The translations under genes and the position numbers were made by a program. DNA of 64,000 nt, taken from contig JAZHRO010000013.1 of assembly GCA_037157565.1 (NCBI GenBank), positions 117,690,001 through 117,754,000 of the forward strand, in the 5' to 3' direction. Numbering within the stretch: position 1 is the stretch's first letter; each line of letters opens with the position of its first letter. This document shows, piece by piece, positions 54,791 to 64,000 of the stretch. Source of the DNA: Thalassia testudinum (taxonomy: Eukaryota; Streptophyta; Magnoliopsida; Alismatales; Hydrocharitaceae). Below the pieces are notes generated by a model. The model was not told where the DNA came from, searched no databases, and was given only the letters and a program-made list of their open reading frames with translations.

Positions 54791-57479
54791 TGATGAGAGC
54801 CTCATCATGAGCCATAACTAGCTCATTTTGACACAATAAAGAAGATAAAAGCTCCTACATAACCTAGAAGAAGGCCTAACTGAAGAAACAAGTGCTCTAA
54901 GAAGAAAACATGAAATAAAGGTTAAAACTGCAATTTTACCATTGCAGTAGATAAACGGGATTTCTCAGAGGCAAAACATAGGTCAAATGGTCTAAATGAG
55001 ATAAAAAGTGGGTTGAGTCAATCAGAAATGGGTTCATGTGCAATCTAAGAACTAAAAGACACTTGGTAACCCTAAAACAGACCCGCTTAAATTAACAAGG
55101 TTCCGGTTAGAACAAAAAGCAAGTAAACCCTCTACAAATCATGGAAAACCATACTCTAGGGTTTAGAACACTTAATTTGGCCTTTGGAACCTAGTTTGAC
55201 CTAGATTAGGGTCCTAACTCTTCAATTAACCTAATTTGGGTTTTTACGCAAAATATCCAGTCAAACGAGGTCAAACCTGAAATCTAACTTCTCCATTAGT
55301 TTCCTTAGGTCCAAATTAGGTTTATACCAAAATTTGGACCTAAGGAGAGGTCATCTTGACCTACTTTGCAAGTTAGTACACCCAAATCACAAAGAGGTCC
55401 CTATCTTTTGAATATCCTTGCAGAGAGCCCCCTAGGTTCCTCGCCTTCTTTGCAAATCGGTCCTGCCGCCATTGCTAGGGCAGAACCGAACTCCGGCGAG
55501 GTTCGGAGAGGGATTGCTCTCTAATCCCTCAGAGATTCCCTCCCAGAAATGGAAGGAGGATTCTCTGAGGAATTCCCTTCCTCATAAAGTCAATCACAAT
55601 CGTTGGTGTGAACCCAATCTCTCGTGCGAACGCACGAGAGATTTGGGTATCCTAACTCCTTTCCATCTCCGGCGACCAACCTCAGGCAATTACGTGCCCT
55701 TCACGCCCTGCACACCAAGTCCAGCACCTATAAAACACCCCTCGGACCCGGCCACTCATCTTGAGCTTGATTTGGCCGAGTTTCCCCCTTCAATTCCTCT
55801 CCTCCTGCTCGGTCAAATACCCCAGCTAGCTCCGGCGAGCCTCCCTCCCCTCCCTCTTCGCTCTGCCACAAAACCAGTGGCAGAGTTAGCTTCCTGACCT
55901 CCCTCCGCGTCGCGCAGTACCAGCGCACGCCGCCTCAGCCCCGTCGTCGCCGCCGTTCTCCCCCACTGGGCGTCATCTTCTCCGGCGACAGCAAGTACTG
56001 CTGTCCGCCTTCTGTCCCCTTTCGTCCTTACAATTAGGTTAGAACTCCTCTCCATCCTATCCTCTCTCTTTTCCCCCTGTTATCTCATCTGATTACCCCT
56101 CGACCGACGCTGACCACCCTCATCTTCCACATCACCGACCGAACTCCGGCGAGCCGCCCACACCACTCCGCCACTCCACACGGCTCGCCAACCACCTCGT
56201 GAGCTCCGCCTCACCACCAGGAACTCGCTCCACCCCACAACTGCCACTCCAGACCTCCATAATCACCCCCCGAACAACCCACCGTCTCCGGCCACAGGTT
56301 GACCTAGGCGGGCACGCCTAGGCCGACAGGCAACCTGCAGCATCACCCACCGCCTTCGCCGTGCTACGGCGAAGGTTTCCAGCCATTCTAATTGGGCCAA
56401 TAGGCCGTTCTGTGGAAGTTCAGGTAAATGCTCCGGCCGCCATTAACAGTCGAAGCAGCAGGAAGCTTGGAGCAGCAGCAGGCGTCAGGCTTCCCAGGCG
56501 GCAGGTGCAGCAGACTCTCGCAAGAGTTGCGAGGTGACTGAGTTCAGCAAGGATCAGCAGCAGGGCCTTCAGCGTGGGCAATTGCACACGAGAGTCTGCG
56601 GGCGCACGCAAAGGAAGGGCGGAAAGTTTAGTCCCACATCGTGGAATCTCAAGGCACAGGTATGGTATAAAGCTTTTTTGTGATATACGTTTACTGCCTC
56701 GAAAGCACAGGGGTGAGGTCCCTCACTGACCCCACCCGCCTCGTCCGCGGCCTGACCACGCGGACCTGGCGGATCCGACCCGACCTAGACCTACGCACTC
56801 CTCGCGCATCACACACCTGCAGGTGCGCCTGGTCCCGGGTACGATCCGACCCGATTGAGACTGTGGCTCTGGGAGAGCGGTTAGAGTGAATTGCTTGAGA
56901 GAGAGACACGCGCGGGTAGAGGGAGAAGGGTTAGGTTTTGTTCCCCTGTGCAGGCAGGCTGATTGCAGGAGAAGGACGTGGCCGCTGCAGAAGAAAGGAG
57001 AAGCAAGACAAAGAAGAAGAAGAAAGCAAGACAAAGAAGAAGAAGAAGGCAACGAAGAAGGAAGAAAGCAAGACAGAAGAAGAAGAAAGAAAGAAGTCTT
57101 CGCAGGCGAAGGAGGAAAACAGAAAGGTTAGAGGTCTTCGCAGGAGAAGAAGAAGAAGGACAAGGGAAGATTGCAAAGAGATCTGAAAGGCAAAGCAGAA
57201 GAAGAAAAAGAGAAAGAAAGATCACATTTAAGACGTCTGATACATAAATCAGACGTCTAATTCTATTTTTTTTACATCTTTCTTAAAAACTCTTTGAATC
57301 AATTATATTTGCATTTAACAGTTGTATTCTTGGGTTTTACAAAGTACTGAGTTTGCTCCCTGTGTTCGACCTCGGATACTCCGGTCTTCGAGTAATAAAA
57401 ACTTTATATTTGTTCGAACGTTTTGTCGGTTATACTACAACATAATACGCTTTAAATCCGCACGAAACGTTGAAAAACA
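54791..57479 (+). repeat. 5' LTR of element D2
   Basis: TGATGAGAGCC...GAAAAACA, 2689 bp. Terminal hairpin GATGAG-AGC-CTCATC (54792-54806), TATA box TATAAAAC (55729-55736), purine-rich block (about 56990-57220), paired AGACGTCT motifs (57232-57258) and CTCCCTGTGTTCGACC box (57356-57371). Confidence 0.92.
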
Positions 57480-57482
57480 TTT

Positions 57483-57500
57483 TGGCGCCGTTGCCGGGGA
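57483..57500 (+). other. PBS of element D2
   Basis: TGGCGCCGTTGCCGGGGA, 3 nt after the LTR and identical to the D1 PBS. Confidence 0.9.
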
Positions 57501-58590
57501 GCAACGGGCACTTGTAAAGCTTTTGAGTACAACTTTTCTATTTAATATCTGACTTAACTTCTCTTTTGTTGTGTTCAAACAGGGAAAGCAAAACAGAAAG
57601 GAAAGAATAGCAACTGCACAACAGACTGGAGCAGGTAATCTCCATAAGCCCTCCCCCTTAACCCTCTCACAATCCAAAAAAAAAAAAAAAAAAAAAAAAA
57701 GGGGAGAAGTCAACTTAGGGCTACCTGTCTTATATTTAGTAACTCATCAAGTTGCCTGATTTTCATTTCAACATATTTTTGTCTGTCATCCAACTAAGGC
57801 AACTAGGGCTAAAACTTTCTTGATTGAGCCCTAGGTGCTAAATTCTAAGGCAACTAAATTGGACCCATTAGAGCCAAGTTAGGATTGCAAAGCTAGGGTT
57901 TTTAGAGACACATCTTCTCTAAAATAAAGAAATAAACTTTCCAAAAAGAAGTGTGCCTAAACCGTGTTTGAAAATATTTATAAGAGGAACCCTAAGCAAA
58001 TCAGGCTGATAATTCATTTGAATCATAAAAGGAAGGACCTAAAAGCTCTCAAAGGTGAAGTTGATCCCTCGGGTCAACCAACCTTAATATTAGGTCACTT
58101 TTTGCACTCAAAATACTTAAAAGTTCAAGTGGAACATTAAGCACCTTGATCTTAAAATAAAAAAAGGTAGACTTAAGAGGTCAAGATCCCCATTCTGGTC
58201 TACCTGGAACCGCAGTGACAAGAGAGGTCGGGTGGGGGAAACCCTGTAACCCGTAGGGACGCTCTACCGTGTAGGGGTCTTTGCGGGACTCTCCCTCTCT
58301 GGCTGCCCAGGTATTTCTCAGGTGGACGATCTTCTGATCCAGGGGTCCATCTGCCCCGAACCTCTATAGTCACCCAACAATTCTTGGGTGTCTTGATTGG
58401 GTCCAGTACCTTCTAATCTCATCACATCTTCCGGTGCATGTTTGGTAGGAGGTCCTTGAGACCACCTTTAAGACCTCCTCTAGATATTCATTCTCGCCGA
58501 GGCCAAGCCTCGACGCCCTTGTTTGTGCAGCAACCCCACCACATAAATCTTTCATCTGATTCAGACCCTGATTCTCCTCCTTCTCCCATC
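57501..58590 (+). other. Leader of element D2
   Basis: Non-coding leader of about 1.1 kb with a splice-acceptor-like TGTTCAAACAG (ending near 57582), a 25-nt A run (about 57677-57701) and a GC-rich segment (about 58200-58330, GGGACGCTCTACCGTGTAGGGG) that resembles leaders of related elements. Confidence 0.7.
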
Positions 58591-61500
58591 ATGGCACAAC
58601 CCATTGAAGATGAGAATAACCTTGAACACCAACTTCAACGCTTGAACGATCTCTTTCAGAACTTTGTAAACCCACCACAGCGACCTATGATGCGAGATCA
58701 CTATAATCCCGCTGCGGTGGCAATTGAACCCCGAGTACGAATCCCAATTGGAGGACCCGATTCGGATCTAAAGCCCAATATGATTCATGCCATACCAAAG
58801 TTCCATGGGCTTAACTCTGAGGATCCATTCCAACACATTAAACAACTCAAGCATCTGGCCCAGACTTTCGGGTCAGATGTACAAAACCGGGATATCCTAC
58901 TCATGAAAATGTTTTCGTTCTCCCTCTTGGACAAGGCCGCGCACTGGTATCAGACTCAGACCCGCCCGATCAACACTTGGGAGGAATTACAGTCCGAATT
59001 TTTGAAAAAATTCTTCCCTGTTGGCCGGACGAATGCCTTGCGCCACCAGATCACTCATTTCACTCAACAACAGGGAGAACCTCTTCACGAAGCTTGGGAT
59101 CGATTCCTAGATCTCATGCGAAAATGTCCCCATCACGGAGTCCCTAAGTGGGAACAAGTCCAGTCTTTTTACCAGGGACTCCGTGAGGATATTCGTCTAA
59201 TCGTCAATGCAACATGTGGAGGAAACATCATGGGCCAACACGAGGACACGGTGTGGGAGATTCTCGAAAACATGTGCGAGAACTCCATAAACAATGACTC
59301 CTTGGGCTTATTCGACAGGACGAATGCCCGCGCATCGACGAATCTAAGAGGGACACATGAGACGCAGGACCTGTCCACTTCTGTTGACCTGGAATTGATG
59401 GCCAGTCGGTTGGACAAGGTCTCTATCATAGAAAAGAAGGTGGACGAGCTAACTCGACATTTGCAGCAAGCCACCTCTGCACAAAACTCTTTTGCACGAC
59501 CTCCTCTGGCAAGGGAAACAGTGCAAAACATCTATCACCAACCTGCCAAGGGGATGGGCCCCTATCCACCCCCGTCTACCTCCCAGACCGGAGTGACCTC
59601 CGATCCCGTCTACTCGAGTTGGGGGAACTCTGAACCCTCGTATTCTGACTTTCCTGAGGTTTCTCAGAACTGCGAGGACCTCAACGCCATCCAGAACGAC
59701 CCATACTCCAATACCTACAACCCTGGATGGCGAAATCATCCTAACTTTCAGTGGGCGGGAAACTCTCAAAAACCACCATATCAACCCCGCCCACAAGCTC
59801 CTCGTCCATATCAGCCGCCTCAGCCTCGGCCCAATCCCACCTACCAATCTGGGCAAAATCAGGATCAACTGACTCTTATCCTTCAAACGCTGGCTGACAT
59901 TCAAAAAACGAATGCGGCAATGCAAAAACAGCACAAGGACGAGATCACAGAGGTTCGCAACCAACTGGCCCAGATGGCAAATTCTCGCCAACCTGGCACC
60001 CTTCCTTCGCAACCTCTGCCCAACCCAAATAATGTGCCGACCCAGAGGCGCATTATGAATCCAAATCCAGGCCACGCACATTTGATTTATCAGGCCCCTG
60101 CTACTCCATCACCAGACAGGATGGAGGCTTCTACATCTTATGCAGAATTTCAGCAGCAGCCACCTCTCCTACCTAACCCAAACCAAAGTCAGGCTGGATT
60201 AAACTCTGTAACAACACGTAGTGGTAAAACAACACAAGACCCACATTATCTGAACCACTCCAAGCCTGATAATCGCCAAGACCCTAGGGTAGTCATCCAA
60301 GATACTACTGTCCCAGATCAAGAACCTGGACCTATCCTAGAGGAACCAGCTAGGATCCCATTTCCTGAGGCCTTGACCAAAGGAAAAAGGACAACCAAAC
60401 CTGTGGCTCCTGAGGAGGATCTGGTCAAGCTCTTTGAACAGGTCCAGATAAACATCCCGTTGATGGATGCAATCCGCCACATACCGGCTTACGCAAGATT
60501 CTTGAAAGACATATGTACACCTAAACGTAAGCCGCGAACCAAGGATGGGAATCCGATTGTACTGTCAGAGCAAGCCAGCTCTGTCATCCTGAGCAAACTC
60601 CCACCCAAGGCTAAAGACCCAGGAACCCCCTTGATTTCTTGTAAAATTGGTGAAACCCAACTTGATAGAGCCTTACTAGACCTAGGTGCCTCCATAAATT
60701 TAATACCTACATCCCTCCTTGACCACCTTGAAGAATCTGAACTTAAACCCACTGAGGTGACATTGCAGTTAGCTGATCGATCCATCAAGTCACCCAAAGG
60801 TATACTCGAGGATGTCATTGTTAGGGTACGAGATTTTTATTTCCCAGTGGACTTCATAGTACTGGACATGGATGCACCTAAGAACCCAAGGGACACACCA
60901 ATCATATTAGGGAGACCCTTTCTGGCCACTGCTAGGGCCAATATAAACTGCGAAGAGGGCCAGATAGAATTAAAATTTGGGAATCAAAATCTGAAGATTG
61001 ACATTTTCAAAGCCCAACAAGGGATTAATTGCGGGGTTATAGAGGAAATTTGTGATGTCAAAGCCGTGGTTGATGAATTGCACATAGAGGACAACCTGAT
61101 TATTCCTGATCAACCACTAGAAAGTCAAAAACCGCTAACAGAGGAGTGCGAACACAATTTAGACACACCTATGACTCCTACCATTGCTCCCGATACAAAC
61201 CCTGAACTACCCGCTGCTGCTGACAATCCTGTTATGGAACTCAAGCCCCTTCCTGAACATCTAAAATATGTCTTTTTGGATTCAAATCAAACGTTTCCTG
61301 TGATTATCAATTCTCGACTCACACCTGACCAGGAACTCCGTTTGATTTCTGTTCTCCAGCAACATCGTAGAGCCATTGGATGGACTCTAGATGATTTGAC
61401 TGGTATAAGCCCTTCATACTGCACGCATCGAATCTATACAGAAGAAGGCTCACGACCTTCAAGAGAAATGCAAAGGCGACTAAACCCTAACCTACAGGAG

Positions 61501-64000
61501 GTCGTGAAAAAGGAGATCATTAAGTGGTTAGATGCAGGGATCATCTACCCGATCTCCGACAGTCGTTGGGTGAGTCCAACACAAGTGGTACCTAAGAAGG
61601 CAGGACTTACCATCATCACGACAGAAACCGGGGAAGTCATTCCTACCCGAATAGCTAATTCGTGGAGAGTCTGCATTGATTACAGAAGACTAAATTCCTC
61701 CACGAAGAAGGATCATTTCCCACTACCTTTTATTGATCAGATCCTCGAGAAACTAGCGGGAAATAGATTCTTCTGCTTTCTTGACGGGTACTCCGGTTAC
61801 AATCAGGTGGCAATCCATCCAGAGGACCAAGAAAAGACCACATTCACCTGCCCCTTCGGGACGTACGCGTTTCGAAGGATGCCATTCGGTCTCTGCAATG
61901 CACCTGCAACTTTTCAGCGGTGCATGCTTGCCATATTCTCAGATATGGTAGGTGACTATCTGGAAGTCTTCATGGATGACTTTTCAGTTTTTGGACAATC
62001 ATTTGACGATTGCCTCCAACACTTGGTCCATATACTCAGGCGGTGCATCGAGGTGAATTTGGTTCTTTCCTGGGAAAAGAGCCATTTCATGGTGCCTGAG
62101 GGAATTGTCCTGGGACATTTAATCTCAGAGAAAGGCATCCAAGTGGATCGAGCTAAGGTTAACCTGATTTCCAAGCTCCCTATGCCTAGCTCGATTAAGG
62201 ACATCCGATCTTTTTTGGGGCACGTCGGTTTCTACCGTCGATTCATCCCTGATTTCTCCAAAATCGCGCGCCCCCTGACCAATCTGCTTTCCAAGGATGT
62301 GCCTTTCGGAATTTCCAAGGAATGCACTCAAGCATTTGAGATCTTACGTGACCGAGTCACCCAAGCCCCAATCCTACAGTCCCCTGATTGGTCTCAACCC
62401 TTTGAGATCATGTGCGATGCATCTGACTTCGCTGTAGGAGCGGTTTTGGGGCAGAAAATTGATGGGAAACCTGTGGTCATTTACTACGCCAGCAAAACAC
62501 TGGATGAGGCTCAGCGTAACTATACGGTTACTGAGAAAGAGCTGCTGGCCGTAGTATTTGCCCTGGAAAAATTCAGATCATACCTTCTGGGTTCCCGTGT
62601 TATCATATACTCGGATCACACAGCTGTGAGGCATCTCCTAGCCAAGAAGGACGCGAAACCTCGATTAATCCGCTGGATCTTGCTGTTGCAAGAGTTTGAC
62701 ATCGAGATTCGCGACAAGGCGGGAAAGCACAATGTGGTAGCTGATCATTTATCCCGCCTTCCTCCTGAAATTATTGATCCGTCCGGACCTATTACAGAAC
62801 ATTTTCCTGATGAGCACCTCCTGACTATCAGTACAAGTCTTCCATGGTTCGCCGATATTGTTAATTACCTGGCATCACATCAGATTCCGCCCGATTGGTC
62901 GAAGGCCAAAAAGGACAAATTGCGTTCTGATGCCAAGTATTACCTATGGGAAGACCCGTATCTCTTCCGCATTGGTGCTGATCAGATAATCCGACGATGC
63001 GTCACGGAAGTGGAAATCAAAGACATACTCTCATTTTGCCATGACCAGGCATGCGGTGGACATTTTTCGGGACATAAAACCGCATCGAAAGTCCTCCAGT
63101 GTGGTTTCTACTGGCCCACAATTTTCAAAGATGCATACAATCACTGTAAGGCATGTTCCCGTTGCCAGACTCTAGGCAACATGAGCCATAGAGACATGAT
63201 GCCTCTACAGCCGATCTTGGTATGCGAAATTTTTGATATTTGGGGGATTGATTTCATGGGACCCTTTCCTACCTCGGATGGCTTCGAATACATTTTACTC
63301 GCAGTTGATTATGTTTCCAAATGGATAGAAGCCATTCCGACTCGAACCAACAATCATAAAGTCGTTATAAAATTCCTTCATCAAAACATTTTCTCAAGGT
63401 TCGGGATTCCGCGTGCTATAATTTCCGACGGAGGGACCCATTTTACAAACGCTCAGTTCAGGTCACTAATGATCAAATACGGGGTGTCGCACCGAATCTC
63501 TACTCCTTACCACCCTCAAACTAATGGTCTAGCTGAGCTATCTAACCGAGAGATCAAGAAGATCCTTCAGGTTACTGTTCGACCTGATAGAAAAGATTGG
63601 TCTTCTCGGCTTCCGGAAGCATTGTGGGCCTATAGGACCGCCCACAAGACCCAATTAGGAATGTCTCCCTTCAGACTAGTGTACGGGAAGGCATGTCACC
63701 TCCCCGTCGAATTGGAGCATAAAGCCTATTGGGCAGTACGGACCTGTAATCTCGACCTTTCTAAGGCTGGAACCCACAGAAGATTTCAAATGAGCGAGAT
63801 CGATGAATTACGCCACGACGCATATGAGAACTCGCGAATTTACAAAGAACGGGTTAAAGCTTTTCACGACAAACACATTTCTAGAAAGGTCTTTCATCCT
63901 GGTCAAAAAGTTTTACTCTTTGATGCTCGACTCAAACTATTCCCAGGAAAGCTAAGATCCAAGTGGGTCGGACCCTACCTAGTCCGCCAAATCTTCGGAA
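58591..64000 (+). CDS. gag-pol: Gag-pol polyprotein, Athila type (3' truncated by window)
   Basis: Single frame from ATG 58591, 1803 codons with no stop to the window end. Domains by residue: capsid about 70-212 ([37 protein letters not shown]); a Pro/Gln-rich linker about 310-620 with no CCHC knuckle seen; aspartic protease around Asp697 ([10 protein letters not shown]); reverse transcriptase about 960-1180 ([11 protein letters not shown] at 1025, catalytic FMDD with Asp1129-Asp1130); RNase H with Asp1276, Glu1317, Asp1342, Asp1385; integrase with the His1484/His1491 or 1494 and Cys1522/Cys1525 zinc site, then catalytic Asp1554, Asp1613, Glu1649, with 35 residues between the last two (DDX35E). 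All catalytic residues are present. Gag and pol share one frame with no recoding signal. The C-terminus is beyond the window, so intactness of the whole polyprotein is unproven. Confidence 0.96.
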   Translation, partial: MAQPIEDENNLEHQLQRLNDLFQNFVNPPQRPMMRDHYNPAAVAIEPRVRIPIGGPDSDLKPNMIHAIPKFHGLNSEDPFQHIKQLKHLAQTFGSDVQNRDILLMKMFSFSLLDKAAHWYQTQTRPINTWEELQSEFLKKFFPVGRTNALRHQITHFTQQQGEPLHEAWDRFLDLMRKCPHHGVPKWEQVQSFYQGLREDIRLIVNATCGGNIMGQHEDTVWEILENMCENSINNDSLGLFDRTNARASTNLRGTHETQDLSTSVDLELMASRLDKVSIIEKKVDELTRHLQQATSAQNSFARPPLARETVQNIYHQPAKGMGPYPPPSTSQTGVTSDPVYSSWGNSEPSYSDFPEVSQNCEDLNAIQNDPYSNTYNPGWRNHPNFQWAGNSQKPPYQPRPQAPRPYQPPQPRPNPTYQSGQNQDQLTLILQTLADIQKTNAAMQKQHKDEITEVRNQLAQMANSRQPGTLPSQPLPNPNNVPTQRRIMNPNPGHAHLIYQAPATPSPDRMEASTSYAEFQQQPPLLPNPNQSQAGLNSVTTRSGKTTQDPHYLNHSKPDNRQDPRVVIQDTTVPDQEPGPILEEPARIPFPEALTKGKRTTKPVAPEEDLVKLFEQVQINIPLMDAIRHIPAYARFLKDICTPKRKPRTKDGNPIVLSEQASSVILSKLPPKAKDPGTPLISCKIGETQLDRALLDLGASINLIPTSLLDHLEESELKPTEVTLQLADRSIKSPKGILEDVIVRVRDFYFPVDFIVLDMDAPKNPRDTPIILGRPFLATARANINCEEGQIELKFGNQNLKIDIFKAQQGINCGVIEEICDVKAVVDELHIEDNLIIPDQPLESQKPLTEECEHNLDTPMTPTIAPDTNPELPAAADNPVMELKPLPEHLKYVFLDSNQTFPVIINSRLTPDQELRLISVLQQHRRAIGWTLDDLTGISPSYCTHRIYTEEGSRPSREMQRRLNPNLQEVVKKEIIKWLDAGIIYPISDSRWVSPTQVVPKKAGLTIITTETGEVIPTRIANSWRVCIDYRRLNSSTKKDHFPLPFIDQILEKLAGNRFFCFLDGYSGYNQVAIHPEDQEKTTFTCPFGTYAFRRMPFGLCNAPATFQRCMLAIFSDMVGDYLEVFMDDFSVFGQSFDDCLQHLVHILRRCIEVNLVLSWEKSHFMVPEGIVLGHLISEKGIQVDRAKVNLISKLPMPSSIKDIRSFLGHVGFYRRFIPDFSKIARPLTNLLSKDVPFGISKECTQAFEILRDRVTQAPILQSPDWSQPFEIMCDASDFAVGAVLGQKIDGKPVVIYYASKTLDEAQRNYTVTEKELLAVVFALEKFRSYLLGSRVIIYSDHTAVRHLLAKKDAKPRLIRWILLLQEFDIEIRDKAGKHNVVADHLSRLPPEIIDPSGPITEHFPDEHLLTISTSLPWFADIVNYLASHQIPPDWSKAKKDKLRSDAKYYLWEDPYLFRIGADQIIRRCVTEVEIKDILSFCHDQACGGHFSGHKTASKVLQCGFYWPTIFKDAYNHCKACSRCQTLGNMSHRDMMPLQPILVCEIFDIWGIDFMGPFPTSDGFEYILLAVDYVSKWIEAIPTRTNNHKVVIKFLHQNIFSRFGIPRAIISDGGTHFTNAQFRSLMIKYGVSHRISTPYHPQTNGLAELSNREIKKILQVTVRPDRKDWSSRLPEALWAYRTAHKTQLGMSPFRLVYGKACHLPVELEHKAYWAVRTCNLDLSKAGTHRRFQMSEIDELRHDAYENSRIYKERVKAFHDKHISRKVFHPGQKVLLFDARLKLFPGKLRSKWVGPYLVRQIFG

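Larger units (their letters stand above)
54791..64000 (+). mobile_element. Athila-type Ty3/gypsy element D2 (runs off window)
   Basis: 5' LTR (54791-57479), PBS (57483-57500), leader and an unbroken gag-pol frame. The clade call rests on the tRNA-Asp-like PBS, the long LTR, gag without a zinc knuckle in the part read, and integrase ending with the Athila-typical [17 protein letters not shown]. The 3' half of integrase, any envelope-like ORF, the PPT and the 3' LTR lie outside the window. Confidence 0.93.

Overview
This window is plant nuclear DNA from a repeat-rich flowering-plant genome. I see no intact host gene. Nearly every base belongs to transposable elements nested inside older ones. 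The evidence for a plant is long LTRs (1.5-2.8 kb) with 5-bp target site duplications (TSDs), an Athila-type Ty3/gypsy gag-pol with a primer binding site (PBS) resembling the tRNA-Asp type (TGGCGCCGTTGCCGGGGA), L1-type LINE remains and a CACTA (En/Spm) transposase relic. The sequence alone does not tell me the species, or whether it is a monocot or dicot.

I name LTR families A-G for this report only. Layout: 1-920, truncated F-like LTR (-). 921-6004, degraded gag-bearing element (+), split by solo LTR E1 (2756-5082). 6005-34780, L1-type LINE remnant (-), split by solo LTR F1 (outer limits 6336-29706) and solo LTR E2 (30657-34676). Inside F1 lie the young complete non-autonomous element A (7039-14792), solo LTR A2 (15092-16576) and the old complete non-autonomous element B (17221-28911, -); B itself holds solo LTRs A4 (20185-21971) and C1 (24445-25956). 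Inside E2 lies solo LTR A3 (31784-33479). 35975-41714, CACTA relic (-), split by solo LTRs C2 and C3. 41715-45756, LTR F3 (-) with solo LTR E3 inside. 45757-51633, possible CACTA-like terminus (split by solo LTR G, 45762-48382) followed by gene-like, intron-containing low-repeat sequence. 51634-51920, LTR B fragment (-). 51921-54790, LTR and PBS of Athila element D1. 54791-64000, Athila element D2: LTR, PBS, leader and an uninterrupted gag-pol reading frame that runs off the window.

The only element able to supply proteins here is D2 (capsid, protease, reverse transcriptase, RNase H, integrase). A and B carry LTRs, a PBS and a polypurine tract (PPT), but no gag-pol; each has one ORF of unknown function in the gag-pol position (intact in A, broken in B). 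They presumably depended on proteins from an Athila-like partner. Eleven solo LTRs with recognisable TSDs, against two complete elements, point to strong LTR-LTR recombination.

The most interesting signal is structural. Nearly every LTR family starts (TGAT...) with a short hairpin whose sequence differs between families while the pairing is kept. LTR E carries a ladder of six near-perfect hairpins and a TATA box in a hairpin loop. Elements A and B place hairpins just upstream of two polypurine tracts. LTR A contains a tRNA-like pair of Pol III A and B boxes.
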